A DNA stretch of 64,000 nucleotides from Pseudoips prasinana (Eukaryota > Arthropoda > Insecta > Lepidoptera > Nolidae), in NCBI GenBank assembly GCA_951640165.1, contig OX621241.1, forward strand, positions 3,482,001 through 3,546,000, given 5' to 3'. This document shows, piece after piece, positions 29,661 through 44,600 of the stretch (the first letter of the stretch is position 1; every line of letters starts with the position of its first letter). Position numbers and translations under genes: made by a program. Under the pieces are notes generated by a model. It saw nothing but the letters and a program-made list of their open reading frames with translations. It had not been told where the DNA came from and ran no database searches.

Positions 29661-32600
29661 CGGTCACCGTAGCCTAGTTGGTAGTGCTCCTGCCTACAAA
29701 GCTGGTGGTCCTGGGTTTGAATCCCGGTAAGTACAAATATTTGTGTGATGAGCACGAATATTTGTTTCTGAGTCATGGATGTTTTATATGTATTTAAGTA
29801 TTTATCTATCTATATAAGTATGTATATCATCGCCTGGTACCCATAGTACAAGCTTTGCTTAGTTTGGGACTAGGATCATCTGTGTGACATTGTCCCCAGA
29901 TATTATTATTACTTTCTATTAGTTGGAACCCTCTTTCTTAAGTTAGTAAAACTCATGTCAAAAAACTATAAGTTTCTTTATCTCTACCTGACGGCCATTC
30001 ATACTTTTCAAACAATGATCATTGAAGGATTTAATGTACCACAACTCATTAATGAATAGCAAAATGAATAACACTATGACTCAGTTTGTTTGTAATGAAT
30101 ATTTGCCATGTTACTAAGCGGGATTGTAGCGATATTTACTATCGACGGAGCTAGCATTGCGACGAAGATAAGAGGCTTTTTCAGTGTTAGACCAATAGAA
30201 TCACAGGAAAAAACATGAGTATCATGCAAATTATTCACAGAGTAACTACACACGGCTACATATCAAGCTATACAGTTCTAGTATAAGCTGATCTCGCGTT
30301 GTATAGGATTTCCATACAATGAGAGGTCAGCTTATATTGGAAATGTATAGCTTGATATGTAGCCGTGTGTACGTGCGTAAAGCGGCCCGCACGCCTATCC
30401 GGCCGCCAGAGTACCCAAACTAACATCATCATCATAACAGCTATAAAAAGTCCACAGCTGGACAAAAGCCTCCCCCCAAGAATCATCTTGGGGATATGTC
30501 ATAATCACCACGCTTGGCACACGGGTTGGCGATCGCAGTAAGATGGTCTTAGTACACAGAGCTGCCGCCCGTCCTCTGGTAGATATTCCCTCGGGTCTAC
30601 TTCTACGCCCCCCATGGGATGAGATGGGGTGATGTTATCGACTCTCATACATGATTTAGACACTTATATATACACTTATACTATAGCTAGATGCTCTTAT
30701 CGAGGCGCTCATAGCTAGATGTTCTTATCGGTCCGTAAGCGATCGGCGAGGTTAAGCAACTAGGCTCGCGGTCAGTCCATAGATGGGTGACCGCCAAAGT
30801 GGTTTAATTTCTGAGCGTCTCCGTACTTCGGAGGGCACGTTAAGTTGTCGGTCCCGGTTGTAGTCAATAGACAACAGTCGTTAAGCCATGTCAGAGGCCT
30901 ACTGGGCGGCTTGAGCAACTCTGACACTAGGGTTACCACTACCCATACGATAAGCAAGCAACTTAAAAAAAATTACATATGAAATCCAATGATTAAGAGA
31001 TATGTATATCTTAGTGACTATGTCAGCTACGTTAGTCTTTAAATTCTTCGCATGGGAAAAAATAAACATTTATCTATTTGTACGGTCATACATAGTTGTA
31101 ATAGTAAGTGTTTTAGTTCTCACGGTGTCTAGCGGGTAAGTAATACGTCATTTATACTTACTTCCTGTCTAAGTCGTAGCGTACTAAATGATTAGCCACG
31201 GTAAGTATGGAGCAAGTCCAAAGATGGAAAATAATTCACATATATTCTCTTATGAACTTACATTTAAAAGGGACATAAATTAAAAGAGGATCATCAATCA
31301 TTACCAAGGAGAATATTTAACACAAATAATCAAATTAAAACATGGGATAAGTCAACGAAAATGCAAAACAAATGAATATAATGAAAAGAAGTGGAGACAA
31401 AATGAAGCCAGAAGATGTTAGTAGAATAGAAATTGACCCTATTTCTATTCACTACATTCCTTACCGTTAAGAATATTCTCCTCATCTGACTGGCCTGGCC
31501 AGTTGGTCTAGTGTGTAGTGACCGTACTTTTTACGCCAGAGGTCGTGGGTTCGATCCCGACCCAAGACAAATCTTTGTGTGATGATCACGATTAATTGTT
31601 CTGTGTCTGCGTGTAATTTATGTATTATATGAGTTTGTTTAAAAAATGTAAATATATTTATCAGTTGTCAGGTTGTTGTAAAGACTCTCCCTAGTTTGGG
31701 ATCAGATGGCGGTGTGTTACTTGTCCCAAGATATTTATATATTTTATTTATTATTTGTATAGTCCTTATCCCAATTGAGGCCGGGATTCCTATTCACCCG
31801 ATTTTACCCTTATACAATTTATTTAAATTTCACAAAATTAACGCTGAAATTGAATAATAAATTACAATACATAATTAAAATTACAAAAATAAAATGAATA
31901 TAAATAAAATATAGGACAGACTTCATATCTCATCAAATTATTATAATTAAGCTTATATGGTTAACTATATTCTCCTATTCCTATTCTAACCTCTTTTGTT
32001 TCTTTGGCAGATTCTAACAAAGAAATTATAACAAAGAAAGTAGGTAATAGTTTGTATATATTTACCTCCTTACTTATACAATACAGATACACTGATTCAT
32101 TCAATTGTATATTTACTTCGACTTATGAATGAGATAATGTGAATTAGTAGAAACATCTTAGAGTAACTGTAAAGTGTAAAAAAATAATATGAATGAGGTA
32201 ACTATTTCACAAGGTGTCTCTACATTTTGCCATGTTTGCCGAATGCGGCGTCCTCTGCTGGATAAAGGCCTCCCCAAAAGATTTCCATAGTGGAGTTGTG
32301 TCTATCATTTGGAGGGAAATGCCATAATCGCCAGACTTGCTGCCTGGCACACGGGTTGGCGATCGCAGTATGGTAGTCATAGTATACAGAGAGACGCTGC
32401 TGCCCATTCTCTGATATATGTATATTCCCTCGGGTCGACTTCTACGCCCCCACGGTAAGAGATGGGGTGGCTATTTTATGCCGTCAGCCACACAGCATCT
32501 ACATTTCTTTACTTGTATTTAATTCAATATTAAATAAGTAAATTACATGTTATCAAAAACAGTCGAAGATTAAATAATTGCGCTAACCTTTAACCTTCAT

Positions 32601-35600
32601 CTTTCTTTGATGAAGGCAGTTGCTCTGGTGGCAAGGCGCGAAGAAGGCCTCTATCATAGAGTTAGCTTATCGACTGTTAACTACAACAACTGGGGCCGAG
32701 AGCTTAACATGCCCTCCGAAGCGCGGAGAGGCTTCGAAATAAAACCACTTAACGCTCACTCATCTATGAACTGACCGCGTGTCTAGGTGCTTTACCTCGC
32801 GGATCACTTACAGGTCGGTGAGTGCAACTGGCTATTTCACTAATATTATTGCTAAATTAAATAATTGGATATGATTTATGTAAGTAGTAACACTAGTACT
32901 TTAGTGACTGTTAGTTGACTGTGCAAAATTAAAACGGCAGATAAATTATGAACGAACGGTATACAACAAGAATAAATCAAGATGGCAAGTTTATTGACCG
33001 GATATCGCAGCCTCGAAACGGAAGTGACCACGTTATCGCAAAATGCGCATACGCTCTTTGTTGGTTTACAGCGGAATCATCGATTTTGTATTATCTTACC
33101 AGTTTACATGTTATACTTTTGAAAATATTAAATTGAGTTATTTAATGGAGCTTCCTTCACGTAAAATCTGGTATTCGTTGCCGATAAGATCAGATAAATC
33201 TTTTCACCATATCAGCTGAGAGAAGTCCGACGCTGGACAAAAGCCGCCCCCAAAGATCTCCACAATGGCTTATAATGGATATTTAATTTAGTAAAATACA
33301 TACAGACTACATACTTTCTGACGGGTCTGTTGGCGTGGTAGGTAGATACGCTGCCTTTCACGCCGGAGGTCGTGGGTTCGATTCCCACCCGGGACAAATA
33401 TTTGTGTGCATGAACATGTCTGTTTGTCCTGAGTATGGGTGTAAATTATCTATAATTATCTACCTAAATAGTATATGTAGTATATCAGTTATCTGGTTTC
33501 CATAGTACAAGCTCTGCTTAGTTTGGGATCAGATGACCGTGTGTGAATAATGTCCCAGGATATTATATTATATTATTATACAGATAGACTTATTTGAACT
33601 CTACGTATAGCAAAGTCCGTATGTAAAATAGATGACCTTTAACTTGGGAGGTTATAACAAGGTTTATGTAGTTAGTTAGTTAGCTTATATTGTTTTATCC
33701 ATCCCAAGGTTGTCTGGAAGTAATTGCAATTAGAGATAAGACCGCCCTTTGTAAATAATAAATATGAAAAAATATGTTTAATTTTATTTGTTTTATGTAG
33801 TATATTTTATTTCATTTAATTTTATATTTCTTTATGTGTCACTATTATGAAATTTATGCGCATGGCTGGCACCTTAAAATGTTGTGCATTTAATTATAAT
33901 TTTGTACTTAATAATCTAGACGTAAGAAACAATGTAACAACTACTGGTTGTCTAAATAAATAATTATAACAACTATTTTTGTATTTAATATTTATTTCTG
34001 GTGTACAATATAGAGTTTTGTGTTGTACTATATTATGTCTGATGGCTTATAAACTATCCAATACAGATTACTACCTGTGCCCGCGACTTGGCCCGCACAT
34101 TTTGTAATAGCTCCGTAAATTTTACATCAGAATATCTCTATTTCTCTTGTCGCAAACTTTCAAAGAAATCCCATAAAATTTACGTATTTTCCAACAAACT
34201 TAAATCCCCTATTCCCTATTGTAATTTTGCTTACCCTTTACCTTACTCTTGAGGGTATAACTTTTGAAAAACTTTGAATGTCATATTCACACCCTAAAAA
34301 TTAAGTTTTTAGTAATTAAGTCTCTAGCTTCTAGCTCTAGAATTTACTATACTTCCATTTTAATGTCATATTCACACCCTAAAAATTAAGTCTCTAGCTT
34401 CTAGCTCTAGAATTTACTATTATTCCATTTTAATTTCATATTCAGACCCTAAAAATTAAGTCTCTAACTTCTAGCTCTAGAATTTACTATACTTCCATTT
34501 TAATGTCATATTCACACCCTAAAAATTAAGTCTCTAGCTTCTAGCTCTAGAATTCACTATACCTCCATTTTAATTTCATATTCAGACCCTAAAAATTAAG
34601 TCTCTAACTTCTAGCTCTAGAATTTACTATACTTCCATTTCAATGTCATATTCACACCCTAAAAATTAAGTCTTTATCTTCTAGCTCTAGAATTTACTAT
34701 ACTTCCATTTGAATGTCATATTCACACCCTAAAAATTAAGTTCTAAAATTGACTGTAATTTCAAACAATAAACAATTGCTTTAGTTTATTTTTACATTTA
34801 AAGCTCCTTTGAATAACATAAACATATTTTTTTATCTTATCTCGTGCTATAAAGACCCACAGCCATCTTCAAGCTCAGAATGATCTTGTGTAATGTTGCA
34901 TGCCGATTGCAGATAACACTCGTAATTACGTTGGTATAAAGATTACAACTCGGTACATATGTAATGGTTCTTACTTCTTACTTGCATAATCTCTGTGGTC
35001 TAATCTATATAATATTCTGTTTACATGAAAACTCACAACATTGGATTTATTTGTATTCGATTTTAAAATAAAAATTGTAATAGTGCTGTTTGTTAAATAG
35101 TGTAGGAGTATATTTGACTGTCACCGTAGCCTAGTTGGTAGTGCTCCTGCCTACGAAGCTGGTGGTCCTGGGTTCGAATCCCGGTAAGTGCAAATATTTG
35201 TGTGATGAGCACGAATATTTGTTTCTGAGTCATGGATGTTTTCTATGTATTTAAGTATCTATCTATATAAGTATGTATATCGTCGCCTGGTACCATATTA
35301 CAAGCTTTGCTTAGTTTGGGGCTAGGATGATCTGGGTAACATTGTCCCCCGATATTATTATTGTCCCCAGATATTATTTAAAAACACGGGTGCACTCTCT
35401 AATCCCTCACTCTCCTTGTCCGAGGGAACGCCTATACAACACCACCGAAGGAATTCAAGTGAGAGACTGACATATTTTCGTGCTCTACAAGGCACGGATT
35501 TATAACATTGCCAACCTCCAGCCTCCGGGCTGACTCTAGGTCTTGCCAGAAATGCTCAACAAAATTTTTGGGGGAAATTAAAGTTGAAAATCCATAAAAG

Positions 35601-38600
35601 AAATTTGACAGATTGGGGTAACTGGATAAGCTGGCGTCTTTACTATGGACATATACTACTTTTCTTTTATAAATACATACTTATATAGATAATTACACCC
35701 AGACACAGGACAAACAGACATGTTCATGCACACAAATATCTGTTTTGCGTGGGAGTCGAACCCATGACCTGCGGCGTCAAAGGCAAGCATTTGCCAACCA
35801 CGCCAACAAGCCAGTTTGCCTACTATCTAGTTTTACCTACATATCTATAGTGATGTCCTCCCGACCGAATTTCGGCCACGGCGGGAAGGTCTTCATGGAG
35901 ACTAGCCAATTGCGCAGGACATATTATAGTGCACAAGTGGGTGCGCAAACACAGGGGCACTTTCTATTCCATCACTCTCATGATCCGATGGGACACCTAG
36001 CGACACGACCGGAAAGAGTTCAGGTACAGGACCGACGGCTTTACGTGCTCTCCGAGGCACGGGGTGTAATACCGCCAACTTCCAGACTTCGGGCTGATAC
36101 TGAGAAATTTCTTTTTACGGAAAAATCACAAAATCCCTTTTTGGCCCGACCCGAGATTTGAACCCAGGACCTCATTATCTGCGGTTGAACTTGCTACCGC
36201 TTGACCAACGAGGCTGTCTATAGTAACCATAATATAAACGCAGAAAAAACTGGAACTATTTACTTATTTACTAAGAAAAGCTTTTAGTTTTTTGAATTCT
36301 CTCAACATATCTTCACAATTTAAAACATCTAACTTGCGCAAAGTAGTCGCCAGCCGGTCCCTAACTACATTCCTAAATAGATGTTGAGTTTACCTAGAAT
36401 AGTTCCTATTTGATGTTATTGCAAAACACGTGATTTGATCTAACAAGTTACACTATCTGGGCATCGAATAGTAACTAAGCGAATGTAGGAAGGTTTCTAT
36501 TGCAACATCTGACATCATGACATTAGACGGTCACCATAGCCTAGTTGGTAGTGCTCCTGCCAACGAAGCTGGTGGTCCTGGGTTCGAATCCCGGTAAGTG
36601 CGAATATTTGTGTGATGAGCACGAATATTTGTTTCTGAGTCATGGATGTTTTCTATGTATATATGTATTTATCTATCTATATAAGTATGTATATCGTCGC
36701 CTGGTACCCATAGTACCTACAAGCTTTGCTTAGTTTGGGGCTAGGATGATCTGTGTGACATTGTCCCCAGATATTATTATTATTTATTTAATTATTATGT
36801 CTGAATGGATTTCACCAAGTGCGTAACACATGTGTAAAAGGTTTTTTTTTATTTTTTATTAATACTGGGTTTTTATCTACATGGCTACGTCAACCTCATT
36901 GTACAGACGTCAGCACATCAAGCTACCCCAATCTGTCAAGGTTCCCCAATTGAAAGTGAACCTTATACTTATGTGATAAAGTTGAAACACTAGAAAAGAA
37001 ATTTGATAGATTGGGGTAGCTGGATGTGCTGGCGTCTGTACTTGTGTAAAAGTTATAATTAAAGAATATAGTTCTTTCTACATTCTATACATAAAAATAT
37101 CTATATGAATTATTAGTAAATTAGTGAGCCTGATCTTACTAAAAAAACTTGATTTGTTTGGTCATCATTTCTATTTTTTCTATAGTTTTGTATATAATTT
37201 AATCACCATTTTGAACTAATATGCATAACTAGATAGTCTCACCGGTCCGTAAGTGATCGATGAGGTTAAGCAACTAGACTCGCGGTAAGTCCATAGATGG
37301 GTGACCACCAAAGTGGTTTAATTTCTGAGCGTCTACGTGCTTTGGTGGGCACGTTAAGCTGTCGGTCCCGGTTGTAGCCATTAGACAACAGTCGTGAAAC
37401 CTTGTCAGAGGCTAACTGAGCGGCTTGAACAACTCTGACTCCAAGTTGAACAAACCATATTGACGGTTATTATGAGGTAGTTAAAACTCTTGTATTTTAA
37501 GTGTGTCATTGTATCAGAAGCCGGTTATATTATAATGTAGAGGTCCCAATCAGCTTATTCTGCATCCGTGATCCAACTTAAACTTAAAAATCAACTAAGT
37601 AGTATCTCCAAAACCAATAAATATTTTGACCTAGAACAATTTCATAGACTAACTTAAAGCTGCTACGCATAAAATTAAGCATTCTTTAGGAAGTTTCAAG
37701 TTATTAAACATTCTGGTCATGTGAGCCGTTATCAACATGTTTCAACAAGTCAGGAGTTACTAAGAATCGGGGGCAAGAAGCAAGAACTAGGATTCCATGT
37801 CCTTATATATATACTTTTTTTGCTTTAACGACGGTGCGTGGGTTTATGTAATAATGTAGACCAAGTAATAACTGTTTGTTTGATTGATTGGACATGCGTG
37901 AGAATATTGATGTAATTTAAAGTGTCTGATCACTCCTCAGACTCTTATGAGTCATGTTTAAAGGCTGCCATATTAACCACGAATCCGCGAGAAATACTGG
38001 TAATGGAATAAGACAAAACATTGAATCGATTCACCGACTATAGTGAAGACAACATCCTGGGACATTATTCATACACGGCCATCTGACCCCAAACTAAGCT
38101 GAGCTTGTGCCATTGAAACCAGATAACTGATATACTACTTTTCTTTCGCAAATACATATATCTATATAAAATAAAAATAAAACAAAAAAGGTTTTTATTC
38201 ACGTAGACTTTAAAAAAGCGCTTGTAAATAGTCGGAACATGTTTACATATAGGTAATTACATCCAGACTCAGGACAAACAGGCATGGCACACAAATATCT
38301 GTCCTGAGTGGGAATTGAACCCATGACCTTGACCATGTGTGAAAGTCCGACCGGATAGAGGCATTTACTAAGAACATTCGAAACAGATCCCATATTAGCA
38401 CTGGACTGGAAACATGGAAAAAAGATAATTAGTGAGTTTTGTAGTAGGGCATTATATGCTAAAAATAGTATTAATAATGAATCAATTGAAAAGGTGCTAA
38501 AAAGCTAATTAAATAACAGAAAGCAATTAAGTAAGTCATGAAATCTAATTATCTGTAATTCATGAAGAAAGAGTAATAAACAGTAAGTTTGAAATTATAT

Positions 38601-41600
38601 TAATGTAGAGACCCACCACGGCTTTAGAGGGGCAGATAGCGAGATACATTAATATTTTAAATTAGTAATTTGCACGCCAAATGTTTGATACCTTGGGTTA
38701 AATTATTTTAATATTCGTAGGGAGCTTAGTCTTTATAAATAAAATCATCGAACTGTTTGTACGCTTATAACTTCCAAACGACTGCATCCAATTGTATAAA
38801 TCTTTCTTTTATGTGTTGGTTATTGACAGGAGAAGGTTTGTATGACAAAAAATTATATCAAATATTTTAAAATATTCGAACAGTAAGAGTGCGAATGAGA
38901 CATTGGACTGCGACACGTTGATCTTTTTTTGGTCGTTGATTCTGCAACACTCTTTGGTTCCTTTTTGGAATAAGAAAGGAAAAATGTTGAACATCACAAT
39001 GCATTAAACTAATTATTAGACTTTAGACAGTATTGGCGGCAAAAAAATATGGCAAGATCTAGCCTGTTGTTATTATTAATATAATTTGCCTTTATATAGG
39101 TGATAAAGGTTATTTCTAAGATTATTCATTAAAAACAAACAAACATTCAAAATATCACATCAACATATTTCCCATAGAAACATGAATATGGAGCTAGTCT
39201 TAATGAGCATATTGGGCCAGTTATGTCCTTTTAAATTGTTTGAGGCTGCTAAATAATCGTTATCCGAAACCGGTTCATTTTCACTATCGGTAAGTCGTTT
39301 TTATCTTCCGGCATCCTTTTTCTCTACGGTCATTATGCCTAAATTTAAGAATAACGGGAAAAAGGTTATGGCCATCATGTATTAAGTGTGGTTTTCACTT
39401 ATGGAAAGATTTAAAGATCGCTGTCTACTTTTCTAACAATAACCTCGGGATAAACGTTATCTCAACAACCATAGACTATAATAGAGATGAGTTTATAAGC
39501 ACGTTACGTTTAGTTACGACAGTACACGATGCTTTTCTACGAACCACAATTTTAACGACTAGATGTAATTAAACGTAGGAAGGGACACCTGTTTAGTGCT
39601 GGACAAGTTTAGAAAATGTGCGTGTGTGTGTTCGAAGGAAGATAACCTTCATTTTCGTGTGAGCTTTGCAAAAAGAGATGGGGTGAGACTAAAGTTAGTA
39701 GCTAGCTTGGTGACGCAGACTGTCTACAGTGTAGTCACGTGTTTATGCTATACTAGCTATGCAGTGGCATCCGACTGAAGTGGATACATCATAAATTTTG
39801 TGGAATTTCAATCTACTACATTTATTTTAAATTTATAGATTTGTAACTTGATTTTGGTAACGCAAAAATGGAAAACAAAATGGCTTGGAATTTTTTCTAC
39901 AGAAAAATCTGTAAAAAAGGCTTTAATTAGCTAAATAATTATATTAAAAGTATAGTAAATGAGCATATCTTATTTCTTTTAATTCGTAACTTAATTTGCT
40001 CTTCTAATCTAATATTATATGATCGCTTTTGATCGCTTTGATTATAGTCTACACTAATACCAGTATAACATTGTCTGTATTGGTGGTTTTAATGGTTTTA
40101 ATTTCAACTCGACATCTCGAGGCGTTTCTGAGATAAAGGGTCTTGACAGACAGACGGACAGCAAGATTCCTATAAGGGTTCCGATTTTACCTTTGGAGAT
40201 ACGGAACCCTAAACATGTAGCACATACGATAATATGAGACAAACAAAATTTATAATAAACAACAATAAAAGATATATATGAAAGTAACTTGTAAAAAAAT
40301 GCATTGTATATACATAGTTGACATTGCTGGCGATTCTATATTACCCCACTAAACTAGCTTAAATGTCAGTACATCTCTTTCTAATACAGCTCGTATGAAC
40401 AGAATAGGGCATACATAGAATTAAGAATCTACTGGAACTGCTTATTATCATACTCGCATGCCGGACGCATATTTGGTTAACAGGTTCTAACTAATCGTTT
40501 ATTATCTTTCAGAATTTCGCGCCAAATTAAAATTTACACAACTAAAGATGTCCTTGTCATACTAATGTCCTCGTAACCGATATCGGGCCACGGCGGCCAG
40601 TCTTAAAGGAGACTAGCCAGGAGCACTTTCTATTCCATCACTCTCATGATCCGATGGGACGACTAGTGACACGACCAGAGAGAGGTTTACGTGCTCTCCG
40701 AAGCACGGGAGTATAATACCGCCAACTCACAGGCTCCGGGCTGATATTAAGATTATTTCTTCTTACAGAAAAATGCCAAAATCACTTTTGGCCCGACCCG
40801 GGATTTGAACTCAGGAACTCGTTATCTGCGGTTGAACACGCTACCGCTAGACCGAGGAAGTCTAATTGTCATAATTAGTACGTTAGAAATAAATGCAATG
40901 ATAATTAAATTTGTTTTGGTAGATTACATATCTCAAAGGTGATAAGTATAGTGTTAATGCAGTTATAATGTGGGATACTACTGTTATTAACTTTTATTTT
41001 GTGATACTTATAAGGAAATTAACTGGAATGATTTTGGATTAAAACGTGTACAAATACATATCTTGTTAGTTTATAACGATAAACGATGTATAAAGTTAGA
41101 GGATCTGTGGATTAGTAAGTGATATCAGTAAAAAGGTGAATTTCTTACCTCTAACAAATCGTAGAGAAACTCAACATAACTCATTATTGAACTGAATTTA
41201 ATTTTTAAAAGCTAGAGACAGACCTCACTGCACAAAGCCTGTTGTCGGAGTGGCAACTGCAGATATTAATTTGTTTATGGTAAGTTACCACACCTTTTGC
41301 GCCTACGCTGTTTTTTAAGGCACCTGTCTCTATATATGGACTCTAATCAACAGATTTAATATTAAAACATTGCCGTCTTCTCGAGTTTTTTTGTATGCTG
41401 TCTGTGTCAATGACACGTAAGATAAAAGTCGTGATGAATTTTGTTGTACCATCTCATTGTGGGACATAATTTTAAGGCTCCGTTTTGAAATAGCACATTA
41501 CGAACTATTAGCACAGAATAAAAAGTACTTACGTACTATTAGGTTGCTTTTGTCCGTCACAGCGTTCTCTGTATCAGCAATTATTATGCACTCGATCTCA

Positions 41601-44600
41601 AAATAATATAGCCATATTGTAAATAAATATAGTTAAGTGACTTTATTTTCTTTGACACTATAGGAAGGTCGCAATTTAAAATTACAGCCACTAATTCATA
41701 TGAGAATTTATAGAGGTTTATTTCAACTATCAAAAAAGATTTTTTTTAGTCTGGCAGTTTTGATTTGGATTTCATATGTATTTCCAACCTTTGGTAAGAA
41801 ATTAATTGATATTCCAACTAAACTCTTACAACTGTTAGTTAAAAATTGAAATTATTAAAAATAAAGTTATATTTTTAATACCCGACCCTACGGAACCCTC
41901 AATGTGTGACTCCGTTCTGTACTTAAGTAGCTTTTTATTATGTCTTAGCTAAGTTTCGTAATCCTATTTATTTAGTAGCCATCTTTAATTACACACGCAC
42001 ATAATTATGTGCCTAATAAAGTTTGTCAAAGAATAATGGCGAAAAATACTCTATACATAAATGTATTTGCAACAGAAACCCGCGAATCATCGTCAGAACC
42101 GGTTTGAAAAGTAGGTTTGCGAAATACAGCTATATACAGTGTTAGCAATCATGCAGTAACTACCAAAGTACTGTGATTTCTTCGACGAAAAATGTAGTTA
42201 CTAGTTCCCTGACACTATAACAAGCCAGTACCATAAAAAGTGTCAACGTCATGACAGATGTTTGTCTGTATCTGGGTGTGATTTATCTATGGTATTTATG
42301 TATTTAAAAATACATATATATGTTTATCAGTTGTCTGGTTTCCATATTATAGGCTCCATGTTGTGCTTCCATGTTATAGTTTGGGATCAGATAACAGTGT
42401 GTTTTTATTTTATTTATTTATTTATAAATTCAAATTCGTAGATCATAAGACTTGAGTAAAAATAATAATGATACATATAAATTATCTATGCTACTTACAC
42501 TCGTCAAAATGCGCTTACGCACTGCAACTAAATTTAATATACACTAATCATAGTGTAACTTGCCTCAGGAACCAACAATCAAACGAGATTCAAATGAAAG
42601 CTATTTGGCTCCTTCGACAATCAGGCCTGAGGCACGGATGCGTTATAAAAACAAAATAAAAAAAAACCGTCGCGTCGCGTTCGCGTGCACCATCCGTGGG
42701 AACGATGGAACAATAAAAAGTATATAATCGACGCGATTATCTGGGGTTACCATTTGCGAAAAATTCGGAAGATTTTAAATATGCAAGCTATAATTTAATT
42801 TTAATGTTACGTTGTCGTATACAGAGTTGAGTTGAGCGTTACAATGGTACTGCGAATGGGACAGCTTATTGTTGTAAAAAATGGCGGATGTAATCTAACT
42901 TTAGACGCGTAGTGGAATTATTTTTTATTATTTTGATGGAACCATTTGTGTTTTAGGTATGGTCTTAACAACAGGAGGTAATGTAAAAATGGACTTTTAT
43001 GAAGGTCGCAGAATCGTAAACTTACAACTTAATTCGAGATATCATCGGCTCAATCGAAAAGTGCTGTCAAATGTCACAATCCTAAACAACAATATCCTTT
43101 CGAGGTTAACGATAAAAAGAACACGAATATTCCTGCGTAAAAATGCATCAACACAAATAAATAAAACTGAAGTGTCTGTTTTTAATATTAAAATAACAAC
43201 TATTTACTTAATGCATATGAAAGTATATACGCTACAGGTTACAAAAAATATATTTTTATCCGTTTGTTACAGCTAAACACCCAAATGACTGGACTGATTT
43301 GGACGAGACTTTCATTGGAAGGTAGCCGATATTATAAAGAGCACTGGAGGCATTCAGTGTTCTTTCTAATACCGGCTATCCATACGTGATCCCGAAAAAT
43401 TACGCAAGGAAAGCCGCGGGTGTAACTTTGTCTAAAATAATGATTTAACAATTTATCAAAGTAAAATAATTATAGGCTTAAGTTCAATATAAATTTTCTA
43501 TGTTTAAAGTCAGCCATGGAGACTTTGACTGCTTCACGGGCCTATAGAGGCTAACCTAAATAACCTCGGCTCAGTGCTGTTACGGGTCCATTTTTAGGGA
43601 CGTTTTGTACAACTGTGGCTTTTTGCAACTTTATAGGTACTTGTTTTGCATTTGCCGAGGAATTGAAGCTTCACGCTGTGAATGGAAGCACGTATTTATT
43701 CGCCGTGAGACTTTCGTATTCAAGTTCAAGTCATGACCGTATAGGTCTAATAAATTAAAAGGCGAAATGCGTACGCATAACAAAATGATGACTAAACCTG
43801 TCGGGCTATCTCGCACAACCTGATTTTGTCATGACTAATGCGAAATAGCACTCAATATTTCGTAGGCTTTTACAAATAAGTGGAGGTTGTTTTCTGGATG
43901 GTATAGTCCACAGTTTTTATAATAATACACCTAGATACTTACATTTTTTTTAAGATAACGCCCGCAATAGTGATTCTAATCCCTGTGTCGTGGGGTACTC
44001 TACAAACATTTATATTTTTGTAGAGTACCGGACGGACACAAATTAAATCCAGACTCGGAACAACTATTTATGGGGCACACAGATAGTTGTCCGTGGACTC
44101 GAACCCGCGACACGACAAGACTGCACGTCTTGTCACGTGCAGTCACTACTAAAGTTTAGTGATTGGACAGTTACATTTAAATATTAAGATATGCGGCTCG
44201 TATAAAATCTTTTAGAAATAATATTTAATTTATAATTTAGTTACTAAGCTAGCATATTTAAGTTACTGTCAAATATATATAAGTATTGCTCATAGGTTTG
44301 ATTATCGAAATTTATAGATTTAGATATATTTTACTAAATCTTGTCTGAATGACCCTGTCTATAATATAAGTCAGAATTCAATATTATTATTATTATGGCA
44401 GACCTTGTGTTTATAACGACGGTCGCACTTTAATTCTACTAGTGCCCTAACTGAGAAGACTCAGCTAAACCAACTCAGGTGGTGTCTCTACTACTGATTT
44501 CAACACGGCTCAGTTGAAACGGTCCGGCGAAACATACTCAAAGGGGCATACACTCGAAATTTGGTCGGCTGCGATCGGTGGTCTGATTAAGTGTTTATTT

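Larger units (their letters stand above)
38600..43250. other. Intron 1 segment, mostly unique
   Basis: Holds SINE-E copy 5, the 40055 repeat and a SINE-B/C copy. The rest is unrecognised. An ORF of 105 codons at 42959 has no domain or splice support. Confidence 0.45.

Noticed and set aside
30740..30800. 5S rRNA gene
   Set aside because: Only the internal promoter half of 5S is similar; the same head occurs on several dispersed SINE copies.
34280..34745. CRISPR-like array
   Set aside because: Eukaryotic context; the 70-bp units are contiguous without variable spacers, so it is a minisatellite.
35745..36161. 138-codon ORF
   Set aside because: Made of antisense SINE-B and SINE-E sequence.
42959..43276. 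105-codon ORF as a nested gene
   Set aside because: No recognisable domain, no splice or promoter support, Asn/Ile/Lys-rich as expected for AT-rich noncoding DNA.
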